A program made the translations under genes and the position numbers. Positions 1 through 9,288 of a DNA stretch of 64,000 nucleotides are shown here, piece by piece. Origin of the DNA: Gammaproteobacteria bacterium (GTDB lineage Bacteria; Pseudomonadota; Gammaproteobacteria; Steroidobacterales; JABDLF01); assembly GCA_013003115.1 (NCBI GenBank), contig JABDLF010000002.1:130186-194185 (forward strand), given 5' to 3'. Position 1 is the stretch's first letter. Every line of letters starts with the position of its first letter. The notes under the pieces are model-generated. The model was not told where the DNA came from and did no database searches. It saw only the letters and a program-made list of their open reading frames with translations.

Positions 1-214
1 AGGTTCCGACATAAATACGAATCTCCGGATGCTCGCGCTGCAGCGCTTCGAGGCCAGGCGGCGATTCACGCGTATCCGCAACGGTAACCGCAACACCGCG
101 GCGCGCCAGGAACCGGGCGACCGACAGGCCGGTTGCGCCAAGACCTGCTACCAGCACTTTGGCAGCTGTAACGGCCTGGTTGTTTTGCAAAGCGTTTACC
201 ATCTGATGATTCAT
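1..214 (-). CDS. murD: UDP-N-acetylmuramoylalanine--D-glutamate ligase, N-terminal part (truncated by window)
   Basis: This is the first 71 codons of MurD, the cytosolic ligase that adds D-glutamate to UDP-MurNAc-L-Ala; the rest lies outside the window. The start ATG (214-212) shares one base with the mraY stop, giving TGATG coupling. The visible N-terminus has the Rossmann-like UDP-binding turn GLGATGLS at about residues 24-31, followed by a second strand ending VADTRES, as expected for MurD domain 1. An in-frame ATG four codons later (202-200) is a possible alternative start. Position directly after mraY in the cell-wall cluster supports the call. Only the N-terminal domain is seen, so catalytic residues cannot be checked. 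Confidence 0.9.
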   Translation of the reverse strand, partial: MNHQMVNALQNNQAVTAAKVLVAGLGATGLSVARFLARRGVAVTVADTRESPPGLEALQREHPEIRIYVGT

Positions 215-1296
215 CAACGCAGCTTGAGCGTTGCGAGACCAACGAGCACGAGGATCACGGTGATGATCCAGAAGCGCACGATGACCTTGGGCTCTGCCCA
301 ACCCTTTAATTCGAAATGATGATGAAGCGGAGCCATTCGAAAGATGCGCTTGCCCGTCAGCTTGAACGAAGCAACCTGCAGCACGACGGAAACCGTCTCC
401 ATAACAAACACGCCGCCCATGATGAGCAGAACGATTTCCTGACGAACGATCACGGCCATAACGCCCAGCGCGGCGCCGAGCGCCAGTGCGCCGACATCGC
501 CCATAAAAACCTGCGCCGGGTAAGTGTTGAACCAGAGGAAACCGAGGCCCGCGCCGACCATCGCCGCGCTAACAATGAGGACTTCTCCGCTCCCCGGAAT
601 GTACGGAATGCCGAGATAACCCGAGAAATTGATGTTTCCTGATGCGTAGGCGAAAACACCGAGCGCGCCACCCACCATCACCGTCGGCATAATGGCCAGG
701 CCGTCCAGACCGTCAGTCAGATTGACGGCGTTACTGAAGCCCACAATCATGAGCCAGGCGAGCACAACGAAAAACACGCCAAGGGGCAGCATGACGTCCT
801 TGAACAAGGGCACGATTAGCTGAGTCTCAACGGGCTCGCGCGCAGTAAGAAAAAGTACCAGCGCAAAAACGACGCCGAAAAACGATTGCCAGAAAAACTT
901 TGCCTTCGCGCTCAGCCCCTTTGAGTTACCGAGTGTCAGTTTCTTGTAGTCATCAACAAAACCAATCGTGCCGAAACTGAAGGTCACGCCCAGAACGACC
1001 CAGACGTAGCGATTTTCGAGATCCGCCCACAGCAGAGTCGCGACAATCATTGCCACCAGGATTAGCGTGCCACCCATGGTCGGCGTGCCGGCTTTCAGAA
1101 AATGCGACTCCGGACCATCGTCGCGCACGCTCTGGCCAATTTGGTGAAAATTGAGCTTGCGTATCATCAGTGGCCCGAGCAGGAGCGCCATGAGCAGTGC
1201 CGTCAGGGCGCCCATAATCGCGCGCATCGTCAGGTAGCTGAACACGTTGAAGCCCGAGTAGATGCTGGTCAGGTAGTCTGTCAGGTAAAGCAGCAT
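214..1296 (-). CDS. mraY: Phospho-N-acetylmuramoyl-pentapeptide-transferase
   Basis: Integral inner-membrane enzyme that transfers phospho-MurNAc-pentapeptide from UDP to undecaprenyl phosphate, forming lipid I. The chosen start gives 360 residues, the usual MraY length; a longer reading frame continues upstream into murF but is not needed, because this ATG lies 4 bases after the murF stop. Family motifs are visible: FVDDYKK with the aspartate pair at residues 115-116, NLTDGLDGL at 192-200, and the triple histidine PLHHHFE near the C-terminus. About ten hydrophobic segments are spread along the chain. It sits between murF and murD, as in other gammaproteobacterial dcw clusters. Confidence 0.97.
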   Translation of the reverse strand: MLLYLTDYLTSIYSGFNVFSYLTMRAIMGALTALLMALLLGPLMIRKLNFHQIGQSVRDDGPESHFLKAGTPTMGGTLILVAMIVATLLWADLENRYVWVVLGVTFSFGTIGFVDDYKKLTLGNSKGLSAKAKFFWQSFFGVVFALVLFLTAREPVETQLIVPLFKDVMLPLGVFFVVLAWLMIVGFSNAVNLTDGLDGLAIMPTVMVGGALGVFAYASGNINFSGYLGIPYIPGSGEVLIVSAAMVGAGLGFLWFNTYPAQVFMGDVGALALGAALGVMAVIVRQEIVLLIMGGVFVMETVSVVLQVASFKLTGKRIFRMAPLHHHFELKGWAEPKVIVRFWIITVILVLVGLATLKLR

Positions 1297-1300
1297 CGGC

Positions 1301-2689
1301 TCAGCCCCCGTTCGCCTGTCGCTGCGCGCCATTGGCGTTTGCAACCAGCGCGTCAACGACCTGTTCAAGTTGCATTGAACGTGAAGCCTTCACCAGCACG
1401 GTGATGCCCTCGCCAACCTCACCCCGCAGCGCGTCGATGAGTTCTGCCGCGCGTGGATACCAGGTGGCGCCTTGCCCGAAACTCTTGACTGCCTCTGCTG
1501 ATAGCTCACCGGTCGCCAGCAAGCGCTTGACGCCGCTCGCGCGCGCGAGCTTGCCTGCGGCCGCATGCTGCCCGGTGGCCCCTGCACCCAGCTCGCCCAT
1601 GTCGCCGAGGACAAGCCAGGCTTCGCCACCGAGATCCCTTTGCACGTCCAGCGCCGCCCGCAACGAGTCCGGGTTCGCGTTATAAGTGTCATCGATAATG
1701 GTTGCGCCGGTTGCGGCGACGCGCAGCTGCAAACGCCCGGCGACGGTTTGGGTCGCTGCCAGGCCTTGCCTGATGTCATCGAGAGTTGCACCGGCCGACC
1801 AGGCCGCGGCCGCTGCTGCGAGCGCATTGCGCACGTTGTGCACACCGGCAAAAGGAATCGTGATTTCAGCTTGCCCGGCGCGGCTCTCAAGCCTGAAGCG
1901 CGTGGCCACCCCACCGTCGCCACCTTGCAACTCGATGTCTTTCGCAAAGAAATCGGCGTCGGCGTCAATGCCCACAGAAACCACCTGGCGGCGCCCGATA
2001 AGCCCGCGCCACATATCGGCAAACTCGTCGTCCGCATTCAAAACAGCAACGCCGGCGGGACCGAGGGCCGTAAACAGCTCGCCCTTCGCGCGCGCCACTC
2101 CCGCTACGCTGCCGAAACCTTCGAGATGGGCGGGGCCCGCGTTGCTGACGACGCCCACCGTGGGCAGCGCGAGCGTCGCGAGATAATCGATTTCGCCGGC
2201 GTGGTTAGCGCCCATCTCAACCACCGCGGCGCGGCTTCCCTCGTCGATCCCGAACAGAGTCAGCGGGACGCCAATGTCGTTGTTGAGGTTGCCGCGAGTC
2301 GCCAATACCGGCCCGCGCTGCCGCAGGATGCTGGCAATCATTTCTTTGATGGTTGTTTTGCCGTTGCTGCCTGTTACGGCAATCAGCGGTATGTCGAAGC
2401 GCTGGCGCCAGGCACGCGCGAGCCGACCGAGGGCGACACGTGTATCTGTGACGATGACCTGCGGCAAATCCAGCGGCATGAATTTTTGCACAAGAGCGCC
2501 AGCCGCTCCTTTGCGCGCAGCCTCTTCGACATAGGCGTTGCCGTCGAAATTCGGACCGCGCAGCGCCACGAACAATTCTCCGGGCCTGAGACCACGCGTG
2601 TCCGTAGAGACCGATTGGAAAAGCGCATCGTCACCCTTCAGTTTGCCGCCCGTTACGTCTGCAAGAAATGACATATGGAGCGGCTTCAT
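1301..2689 (-). CDS. murF: UDP-N-acetylmuramoyl-tripeptide--D-alanyl-D-alanine ligase
   Basis: Cytosolic ATP-dependent ligase that adds D-Ala-D-Ala to UDP-MurNAc-tripeptide, the last soluble step before lipid I. The 462-residue chain has the Mur-ligase order: N-terminal substrate domain (about 1-95), central ATPase domain with P-loop TGSNGKTT at 106-113, and a C-terminal domain with the DTYNANPDS motif typical of MurF. The start ATG overlaps the murE stop by 4 bases and mraY follows after 4 bases, so translation is probably coupled along the cluster. Confidence 0.96.
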   Translation of the reverse strand: MKPLHMSFLADVTGGKLKGDDALFQSVSTDTRGLRPGELFVALRGPNFDGNAYVEEAARKGAAGALVQKFMPLDLPQVIVTDTRVALGRLARAWRQRFDIPLIAVTGSNGKTTIKEMIASILRQRGPVLATRGNLNNDIGVPLTLFGIDEGSRAAVVEMGANHAGEIDYLATLALPTVGVVSNAGPAHLEGFGSVAGVARAKGELFTALGPAGVAVLNADDEFADMWRGLIGRRQVVSVGIDADADFFAKDIELQGGDGGVATRFRLESRAGQAEITIPFAGVHNVRNALAAAAAAWSAGATLDDIRQGLAATQTVAGRLQLRVAATGATIIDDTYNANPDSLRAALDVQRDLGGEAWLVLGDMGELGAGATGQHAAAGKLARASGVKRLLATGELSAEAVKSFGQGATWYPRAAELIDALRGEVGEGITVLVKASRSMQLEQVVDALVANANGAQRQANGG

Positions 2690-4209
2690 GCGGACACCTC
2701 CTGTGCCCGGGGGACAATACCCAGCAGGCCTGAGACTACAGCCCGGTCACTGAACGGCTGCCGCCCGGCTGCGGTAGTCTGGTAGCTTTCGTGGCCCTTG
2801 CCGGCGACGATGACGACGTCTCCCTCACCGGCAACCGCAATTGCCGATTCGATGGCCGCTGCCCTGTCGCGTATAACGCGAGCCTGTGACCCTGCGCCGG
2901 CCACAATTGCATCAACAATGGCGTCGGGATCTTCGTTTCGAGGGTTGTCATCAGTGACGATAATCTCGTCCGCGAGGCGCGCCGCGATCCGTCCCATCTC
3001 CGGTCGCTTCCCGGGGTCGCGCTCGCCACCGCAGCCAAAAACCAGCAGCAGTTTTCCGCGGGCGTGGGCCCGCGCCGCGAGCAGTACTTTCTCGAGTGCA
3101 TCCGGCGTATGCGCGTAATCGACAACCACCAGCGGGCCCTGCTTGTTCCTGAACGTTTCCATGCGACCAGCAGGTGCCGAAACATTTTCCAGCGCCCTGA
3201 TCGATTCCCTGAAACTGAAGCCCCAGCAAAGCAGAATGCCAAGTGCAACGAGAAGATTGCCTGCATTGAACTCGCCGACGAGGCGGCTGTGCAGCCGCGC
3301 TGCGCCATAGCTGCCTTTTACCTGGAAGGTAATGCCCGACTCGTGAGCGTCAATATCGCCGTAGCTTAGCCAGTCGCCTTCCTTGTTCTCCGATCCCGGC
3401 GCCGCGATCAGAATGCGATGCGTCCCCTGCGGCGTTGCGGCTGCGATACGCGCGCCCGCCGGATCACCGCAGTTAATGACGGCATGTCCCGGAGTAAAGC
3501 GAGTGAAGAGCTCTGTTTTCGCAAGCGCGTAGCGATTCATGTCACCGTGGTAGTCAAGATGATCACGGCTCAGATTGGTGAAGCCTGCACATTCGAAACG
3601 AACAGCGTTGACCCGACCTTGAACAAGCGCGTGCGATGACACTTCCATTACAACGTGACGGATCCCGTCGTCGCGAAAGCCTGCAAGCTGTCGATGTACG
3701 CCAACAGCGTCCGGCGTTGTCAGGAGCGATGCTTTGAGATTGCCGGGGCGGCCGCTACCGAGTGTTCCTATGATTCCGCAGCCGGGCCCCAGCGTTTCGA
3801 GCGCCTGCGCAACAAAGAAAGCCGTGGATGTTTTGCCGTTTGTTCCGGTGATGCCGGCGACGTGCAGGCTCGCCGACGGCTGACCAAAAAACCGATCCGC
3901 AACAATGCCCGTCGCCTCGCGCAGACCGGGCACGGATACGCCGGTAATCCCGTCCGGCAATCCTGGCGCGCTTGCGCCTGCTGAAGGCTCCCAGGCTATG
4001 GCGGTGGCACCGCGAGAAATTGCTTCGTCTGCAAACTCGAGTCCGTGGCGCGCCGTGCCGGCACACGCAAGGAAGAGGCTCCCGGGCACAACTTCCTGAG
4101 CTGTTTGACTGATATCCGTTACGGCGACGTCCGGCAGGGTCTCGCCGGCCAGGTCCCCGAGCAGATTCGCCAGGGTGTTTTCCGGCCTGCTTGTTGGCGC
4201 AGCCATCAC
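2686..4209 (-). CDS. murE: UDP-N-acetylmuramoyl-L-alanyl-D-glutamate--2,6-diaminopimelate ligase
   Basis: Cytosolic ligase that adds the third residue of the stem peptide. The 507-residue chain has P-loop TGTNGKTS at 121-128, the ALAKTELF motif whose lysine (about 231) is carbamylated in Mur ligases, and DNPRNEDP starting at 421. The DNPR tetrad is the known signature of meso-diaminopimelate specificity, as opposed to lysine, so the organism has typical Gram-negative murein. Four-base overlaps join it to ftsI upstream and murF downstream. The N-terminus starts with two methionines; the second is an equally possible start. Confidence 0.96.
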   Translation of the reverse strand: MMAAPTSRPENTLANLLGDLAGETLPDVAVTDISQTAQEVVPGSLFLACAGTARHGLEFADEAISRGATAIAWEPSAGASAPGLPDGITGVSVPGLREATGIVADRFFGQPSASLHVAGITGTNGKTSTAFFVAQALETLGPGCGIIGTLGSGRPGNLKASLLTTPDAVGVHRQLAGFRDDGIRHVVMEVSSHALVQGRVNAVRFECAGFTNLSRDHLDYHGDMNRYALAKTELFTRFTPGHAVINCGDPAGARIAAATPQGTHRILIAAPGSENKEGDWLSYGDIDAHESGITFQVKGSYGAARLHSRLVGEFNAGNLLVALGILLCWGFSFRESIRALENVSAPAGRMETFRNKQGPLVVVDYAHTPDALEKVLLAARAHARGKLLLVFGCGGERDPGKRPEMGRIAARLADEIIVTDDNPRNEDPDAIVDAIVAGAGSQARVIRDRAAAIESAIAVAGEGDVVIVAGKGHESYQTTAAGRQPFSDRAVVSGLLGIVPRAQEVSA

Positions 4210-5963
4210 GGCTCCGTCCTCGCCTGGATCGTGATGGGCGGATTGGTGGATTCCAGCGCAGGCGGCGCGATATCGTCTGGCGCTACGTTCAGAATTCGCA
4301 GCGCCCCGGCAGCAACGGCGGCAAACACTGGCGCCGCAACCTCGCCGCCGTGATATGCCTCGCCGGCCGGCTCATCAATCATGATGGCAATTGCCACGCG
4401 CGGCTGCTCAGCAGGTGCTACGCCAGCAAAGACCGCGTGATAGCGGTGCTGGGAATACCCCCCGGGCTCCGACTTGCGCGCAGTACCGGTCTTACCCGCA
4501 ACGCGATAGCCGCGCACCCGCGCCTCGCTGCCGGTGCCCTCGTCCCCTGTTACCGACTCCATAATATCGATAAGCCGTGACGCCGTTGCCGCCGACAAAA
4601 CCCTCTCACCTTCGGCAACGCCTTGCTCCCGGGTCATCACAACCGGTCGACGAATTCCCAGCGAACCGATGGCGGCGTAGGCCTGCGCAAGCTGCAGCGT
4701 TGTGACCGTAAGCCCGTAGCCGTAGGACAAGGTTGCCTGGTTGATCTCTCGCCAGTGCTGATAGTGATTGAGAAGGCCCGCAGACTCGCCCGGGAATCCG
4801 CTGCTCGTCAGTCGCCCCAGTCCAAGCCTTGAGAGCGTGCTCCACAGCACTTCGGGCTCCAGCGCCAGGGCGATATGGGTCATCCCGACATTACTCGACT
4901 TCGTGACAACGCCAGTCACGTCAGTCATTCCGTAATCGCGCCGATCGCTTATGGTCTTGTTGCCAACCCGCACAAATCCCGGGTGTGTGTCCACCGCCGT
5001 GCCAGGCTCAAACCGGCCGCTTTCAAGGGCCGCTGCAACGACCAGCGGTTTGATGCTCGAACCCGGCTCATAAATATCGGTAACGGCCCGATTGCGATAG
5101 CTGGACACCGGCGCGTCAGAACGATTATTCGGGTTGTACGATGGCTGATTGGCAATTGCGAGAACTTCGCCGGTTTGAATGTCGAGTACCACCACAGAGC
5201 CTGAGCGCCCGCCATGCTGGCGGATCGCCGAGAGAAGCTCCCGATAAGCAAGATATTGCACGCGCAGATCAATGCTCAGCGCCAGGTCTTTGCCTTCTTT
5301 GGGCCGGCTGATGCTCTCTACGTCACGCACAGTCTGGCCCAGCCGGTCTTTCAAAACGCGTTTAGCGCCATCCGTGCCGGCAAGCCAGTGATCGTAAGCA
5401 AGCTCCATACCCTCCTGACCACGATCATCAATATCGGTAAAGCCCACGAGGTGTGCGGTTACCTCACCCGCCGGGTAATAGCGGCGATATTCCCTGAGCA
5501 CATGCACCCCGGGGATCTCAAGCTGCATAACGCTTGCCGCCTGGGCCGGGCGCATGTGTCGGCTCAGGTAGACGAACTCCCTGTCGGCGTTTTTCTCGAT
5601 CTGCCTGACAAGGCTCTGGTGATCACGCTCCAGTGCGCGGGCCAGCACCGCGAGCTTGTCTTTGACCTTCACGAGCTGTCGGGGGTCGGCCCAGATCGTG
5701 TCAACCGGTGTGCTGATGGCCACCGGCTCTCCGTTGCGATCCGTAATGCGCCCGCGGTGCGCCGATATCTTTTCGGTGCGCAGGAAACGCGCCTCACCCT
5801 GCGCGGCCAGGAATCCGTTATCAAGAACCTGCAGGTCCACGGCGCGCGCCACCAGCGCTGCAAAGCAAAGAGTAAAAAGCCCCAGCACGAACGGTGCGCG
5901 CCAACGCCAACCAGATGGCCTTTGCCGATAACTGCCTATCGGAATGCTTGTACGGTTCTTCAT
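4206..5963 (-). CDS. ftsI: Peptidoglycan D,D-transpeptidase FtsI (PBP3)
   Basis: Septal class B penicillin-binding protein; crosslinks new peptidoglycan with FtsW at the division site. The 585-residue protein has a basic cytosolic tail, one membrane anchor (about 24-42), a non-catalytic pedestal, and a transpeptidase domain. The three active-site motifs are present: SSIK at 302-305 (nucleophile Ser302; many relatives have ST.K here), SSN at 356-358, and KTG at 491-493. The start overlaps the ftsL stop by 4 bases and the 3' end overlaps murE by 4 bases. Confidence 0.96.
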   Translation of the reverse strand: MKNRTSIPIGSYRQRPSGWRWRAPFVLGLFTLCFAALVARAVDLQVLDNGFLAAQGEARFLRTEKISAHRGRITDRNGEPVAISTPVDTIWADPRQLVKVKDKLAVLARALERDHQSLVRQIEKNADREFVYLSRHMRPAQAASVMQLEIPGVHVLREYRRYYPAGEVTAHLVGFTDIDDRGQEGMELAYDHWLAGTDGAKRVLKDRLGQTVRDVESISRPKEGKDLALSIDLRVQYLAYRELLSAIRQHGGRSGSVVVLDIQTGEVLAIANQPSYNPNNRSDAPVSSYRNRAVTDIYEPGSSIKPLVVAAALESGRFEPGTAVDTHPGFVRVGNKTISDRRDYGMTDVTGVVTKSSNVGMTHIALALEPEVLWSTLSRLGLGRLTSSGFPGESAGLLNHYQHWREINQATLSYGYGLTVTTLQLAQAYAAIGSLGIRRPVVMTREQGVAEGERVLSAATASRLIDIMESVTGDEGTGSEARVRGYRVAGKTGTARKSEPGGYSQHRYHAVFAGVAPAEQPRVAIAIMIDEPAGEAYHGGEVAAPVFAAVAAGALRILNVAPDDIAPPALESTNPPITIQARTEP

Positions 5964-6253
5964 GGGCGCAAGATCACAATTTCAGCGGGATCGGGTACGC
6001 GCATCTTCAGACGCTGCCGCGCCATTTGCTCGATGCGCGCATGCGTTGCCCAGGTGCTTTGCTCGATCAGCAACCGATCCCAGTCGATGTCCAGTTCATC
6101 ACGCTCGTCATAGAGCGCCTGCAAGTTAATAAATGCCTTGCGGGATTCATGCCGTGCATAAACGACGCCAAGCGCAGACGAGATTGTTCCCGCCCACAGC
6201 AGCACGAGGCCCAGCCAGGCGCTGCGAGAGAGCCCGTCATGTTCCGCCATCAC
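5960..6253 (-). CDS. ftsL: Cell division protein FtsL
   Basis: Small bitopic divisome protein that forms a complex with FtsB and FtsQ and helps activate FtsWI. The 97-residue chain has a short cytosolic N-terminus, one transmembrane helix at about 11-30, then a periplasmic charged helical stretch compatible with a coiled coil (about 35-75). Sequence conservation of FtsL is low, so the call leans on size, topology and the invariant position between rsmH and ftsI. It overlaps both neighbours by 4 bases. Confidence 0.9.
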   Translation of the reverse strand: MMAEHDGLSRSAWLGLVLLWAGTISSALGVVYARHESRKAFINLQALYDERDELDIDWDRLLIEQSTWATHARIEQMARQRLKMRVPDPAEIVILRP

Positions 6254-7185
6254 GGCAGACGCTCCGCGATCCGCATGATGGCGCTGCGCGCGCGCGGATT
6301 CGCTGCTAACTCTTCACGACCGGCGCGCACCGCCTTGCCAACCAGCTTAAGTATCGGACGCGCCTCCGGCGGTATGTCCGGCATGCCCGCATACATCGGG
6401 TCGGGTCGCGCGTGTCGTCGCATGAAGCGTTTCACGATGCGATCTTCGAGCGAATGAAAACTGATCACACAAAGGCGCCCGCCGGGCGCAAGGATTTTTA
6501 CTGCCTGACCGAGACATGAGTCAAGCTCTTCCAGTTCGCGATTGACGTGCATGCGGATTGCCTGAAAGCTGCGCGTTGCCGGATGTTTGTGACGCTCCCG
6601 CGACGGGCTTGCCTTGTCGATTAAGTCAGCGAGCTGCCGGGTCGTCTCGAGGGCGCTCCCGGCATCGTTCCTGATTGCCACAATGGCGCGTGCGATGCGG
6701 CGATGAAATTTTTCTTCGCCGTAGTCTCGAAGCACCTCCGAAATTTCTTTTTCGCTGGCGCGGCCGAGCCACTCAGATGCGGGCATCCCGGCGCCGGGGT
6801 CCATCCTCATGTCCAGCGGACCGTCAGACTGGAAGCTGAATCCTCGCGCCGGATCGTCCAGCTGCGGCGACGACACGCCGAGATCCATCAGGACGCCGCC
6901 CACCTGCGCCTGCCAGCCGAGCTCCGAAACGCAGGTCTCCAACTCGCTGAACGGCGCTTGTCGAATCCGCACCCTTGGGTCACCCGCAAACCTCTCACGC
7001 GCGTAGTCAATCGCGTCCGGGTCACGGTCCAGTACCAGCAGGCTGCCTTCTTTACCAAGACGCGCCAGCATTTCACTGGCGTGGCCGCCACGACCAAATG
7101 TCGCATCGACATATTTACCGTCCATAACTATGTTCAGCTTCGCTAATACTTCGTCTAGAAGTACTGGCTGGTGTGAAAACTCCAA
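6250..7185 (-). CDS. rsmH: 16S rRNA (cytosine1402-N4)-methyltransferase
   Basis: SAM-dependent methyltransferase that modifies C1402 of 16S rRNA (formerly MraW). The 311-residue length is normal. The N-terminus HQPVLLDEVL and the SAM-binding loop DATFGRGGHA at 27-36 are family signatures; VLDRDPDA at about 51-58 is the acidic motif binding the ribose. The partner enzyme for the same nucleotide, RsmI, is encoded about 1.2 kb upstream, so both C1402 methylases are in this window. It starts 9 bases after mraZ and overlaps ftsL. Confidence 0.97.
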   Translation of the reverse strand: MEFSHQPVLLDEVLAKLNIVMDGKYVDATFGRGGHASEMLARLGKEGSLLVLDRDPDAIDYARERFAGDPRVRIRQAPFSELETCVSELGWQAQVGGVLMDLGVSSPQLDDPARGFSFQSDGPLDMRMDPGAGMPASEWLGRASEKEISEVLRDYGEEKFHRRIARAIVAIRNDAGSALETTRQLADLIDKASPSRERHKHPATRSFQAIRMHVNRELEELDSCLGQAVKILAPGGRLCVISFHSLEDRIVKRFMRRHARPDPMYAGMPDIPPEARPILKLVGKAVRAGREELAANPRARSAIMRIAERLP

Positions 7186-7194
7186 GGCCCACCC

Positions 7195-7647
7195 CTAGAG
7201 CGACAGAGACTCAAGCTCACCGGTAAGGCCCTGATCAGGGTCCTGCTCCTGCAGCCATGCATCCCTCTTGGCATTCCAGCTTTCTTCGTCCCACAGCTCG
7301 AAACGATTGCCCTGCCCGATCAGCACCGCCTTCTTTGTAAGGCCGGCAAACTCCCGCAATTCGAGTGGCAGCAAAATCCGACCGCTGCCATCGAGATCAA
7401 CCTCTGTGGCGTAGCCGACCATCAGCCTCTGCAGCTTGCGCGCCTGGTGATTGAGGCTCGGCAAGCGCATTAGCTTGCGCTCGATCTCCTCCCAGTCAGG
7501 CATCGGATAAATCAGCAGGCAGTAGTCACGGTCGACGGTAACGACCATTTGCCCGCTGCAACGGCTTGTGATTTGCTCGCGATAGCGCGTGGGAACCGAG
7601 AGACGTCCCTTTGCATCGAGCGTTATTTTGCTGGCACCACGAAACAT
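7195..7647 (-). CDS. mraZ: Transcriptional regulator MraZ
   Basis: DNA-binding protein of the SpoVT-AbrB fold that controls the mra/dcw operon. The 150-residue protein begins MFRGASKITLDAKGRLSVP, the first of two AbrB-like repeats; the second centres on ATEVDLDGSGRILLP near residues 80-95. It is the first gene of the mra cluster, and its own upstream DNA carries a three-copy MraZ operator (7676-7700), so autoregulation is likely. There is no strong Shine-Dalgarno sequence before the ATG (7647-7645), only a weak purine run. Confidence 0.96.
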   Translation of the reverse strand: MFRGASKITLDAKGRLSVPTRYREQITSRCSGQMVVTVDRDYCLLIYPMPDWEEIERKLMRLPSLNHQARKLQRLMVGYATEVDLDGSGRILLPLELREFAGLTKKAVLIGQGNRFELWDEESWNAKRDAWLQEQDPDQGLTGELESLSL

Positions 7648-7675
7648 GTTTTTAGCTCAGGGGGCAGGGTCGCAA

Positions 7676-7700
7676 CCCATTTTTTCCCACTTTTTACCAC
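7676..7700 (-). promoter_or_regulatory. MraZ operator (three TGG(G/T) repeats at 10-bp period)
   Basis: On the minus strand the segment reads GTGGT, then A5, then GTGGG, then A6, then TGGGT, giving three TGGK cores spaced exactly 10 bp apart, one helical turn. MraZ is known to bind direct TGGG repeats separated by about 5 bp upstream of its own gene. The array lies 29-55 bases upstream of the mraZ ATG and downstream of the predicted -10 box, so bound MraZ should block transcription. Confidence 0.85.
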
Positions 7701-7708
7701 TTCGTGAC

Positions 7709-7737
7709 ACTATGCTGTCGACATATTTAAGTGTCAA
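7709..7737 (-). promoter_or_regulatory. Predicted sigma-70 promoter of the mra/dcw operon
   Basis: On the minus strand a perfect -35 box TTGACA (7737-7732) is followed after 17 bases by CATAGT (7714-7709), a 4 of 6 match to the -10 consensus. Transcription would start near 7702, at the upstream edge of the MraZ operator. The rest of the 7738-7982 stretch, between this promoter and rnpB, shows no gene. Confidence 0.6.
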
Positions 7738-7982
7738 CATGCTGCTGCAAAAAACTGTTTCCCCACAACCACTTAGGGGGGCAAACCGGTGAAAGTTTGA
7801 GCAGTTTGAACGGGGCTTTCAAGCCTGAAATCAGTAGCTTGTGAGCACTTCTTTCGGCTGGCCTCAAGAACAGCGCACGAAGGCCTGTTTGCCACTGCTA
7901 TTCCGGCTGTAGAACGCGATTAGCGCAAAGCTTTAAATATCAGTTAGTTAGGCGGGTTATCCTGATTTAGACCCCGTGGCAA

Positions 7983-8352
7983 GGAGTGGGAGCCGGCCGT
8001 TAAGCCGGGTTCTGTCGTGGGCAGCCATTCATCTGGGTCGCATGTCGCCATGCGCCTCAAGCAACCTACCCGGGGACACGCGCGGGCCGCGCGCTGCGGC
8101 ACAAGGCCGCCTGCCCCCCTATTTGGTCTTGCTCCGGGTGGGGTTTACCGTGCCGCGGCATGTTGCCACCCGCGCGGTGCGCTCTTACCGCACCTTTTCA
8201 CCCTTACCGGCATCCGAAGATGCTTAGGCGGTATTTTTTCTGTGGCACTTTCCGTAGGCTCACGCCTCCCAGGCGTTACCTGGCACCCTGCCCTGCGGAG
8301 CCCGGACTTTCCTCGGCACAATAATGCGCCGCGACTGCCTGGCCGACTCCCG
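7983..8352 (-). ncRNA. rnpB: RNase P catalytic RNA (M1 RNA), bacterial type A
   Basis: The RNA component of ribonuclease P, which matures tRNA 5' ends. Recognised from conserved core blocks on the minus strand: GAGGAAAGTCCGGGCTC near 8314-8298, GGGTGCCAGGTAACGCCTGG just after it, GGTAAGGGTGAAA, then the 3' block ACGACAGAACCCGGCTTA near 8016-7999. The P1 helix can be drawn: the 5' strand at 8351-8341 pairs with 7998-7988 over 11 positions with a single G-U. Exact ends are estimated from P1. It lies between rsmI and the mra promoter, all on the minus strand. No clear T-run terminator follows. Confidence 0.95.
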
Positions 8353-8401
8353 AGCGCAACCATAGAGCCGTGCCACCTTGCTTACAACCCGTATATGCGG
8401 T

Positions 8402-9250
8402 TTAAGCCTCCGAATTCGAGCTACCGCAGATGCGCTGCGTTATGGCGTAAGCCTCGTTTCGGCCCGCGCCGGTAAGCCTCGACAAGACCCTGGCGGCATC
8501 TCTCGGCGACAGGTGTTCCAGCAAAATGCGCGCGGTGTCTTCAAGCTCTCGCTCTTCGGGCCGTGCCGCTTCGACCCCCGCCACCAGCAGCACCAGCTCT
8601 CCCCGTGTCATTGTGGACTCACCCTTCGCGCGCTCGAGAAGGGTCTCAAGGGACCCACGATAGACCTGCTCATGAATCTTGGTCAGCTCGCGAGCCAGCG
8701 CCGCATTTCGCAGGCTGCCAAACACATCGCACATGGCCTGCAGATCGTCGAGCAGACGATGTGGTGCGACATAAAAAATCATCGTCGCCTGCAGATCCGA
8801 TAGCGTCTCGAGCCGGGCTGAGCGCGCCCCCGCGCGAGCGGGCAGAAAGCCCTCGAACCAGAATTGCTCGCCAGGCAGCGCCGCCACCGACAGCGCCGCT
8901 ATGGCGGCGGCCGGTCCGGGGATCGGCGAAACCGGGATGCCCGCCGCTGCCGCTGCCGCCACCAGGCGCGAGCCCGGATCACTCAGCAGCGGCGTGCCGG
9001 CATCGCTGATCAGTGCAATAGATGCGCCCTCCTCCAGCTTCTCGATAATAGCCGGGACCCGGCTGGCTTCATTGTGCTCGTGCAGCGAAATCATCCCCGT
9101 GCCGATGCCAAAATGGTCGAGGAGCTTGCGGCTGTGGCGGGTGTCCTCCGCCGCGATCATACTGACCGATGACAGGATGTCCCGACCACGCGCACTCAGG
9201 TCGCCAAGATTGCCGATCGGGGTAGCGACCACATACAGGCATCCCTTCAT
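8402..9250 (-). CDS. rsmI: 16S rRNA (cytidine1402-2'-O)-methyltransferase
   Basis: Tetrapyrrole-methylase-fold enzyme that 2'-O-methylates C1402 of 16S rRNA. I start at the ATG giving MKGCLYVVATPIGNLGDL, the canonical N-terminus; a longer reading frame exists but its extra 70 residues have no family match and would overlap lpoA on the other strand. Motifs: PIGNLGDL at 11-18, AEDTRHSRKLL at about 34-44 and SDAGTPLLSDPG at 82-93. At 282 residues the size is normal. Divergent from lpoA with only 38 bases between the start codons, a layout conserved with E. coli yraL-yraM. Confidence 0.95.
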   Translation of the reverse strand: MKGCLYVVATPIGNLGDLSARGRDILSSVSMIAAEDTRHSRKLLDHFGIGTGMISLHEHNEASRVPAIIEKLEEGASIALISDAGTPLLSDPGSRLVAAAAAAGIPVSPIPGPAAAIAALSVAALPGEQFWFEGFLPARAGARSARLETLSDLQATMIFYVAPHRLLDDLQAMCDVFGSLRNAALARELTKIHEQVYRGSLETLLERAKGESTMTRGELVLLVAGVEAARPEERELEDTARILLEHLSPRDAARVLSRLTGAGRNEAYAITQRICGSSNSEA

Positions 9251-9288
9251 AATTTGACAGCACTCCTGACAGCTCTGACACTGCACCC

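Noticed and set aside
1565-2671. Long plus-strand frame (368 codons) opposite murF
   Set aside because: Antisense shadow of a certain murF gene.
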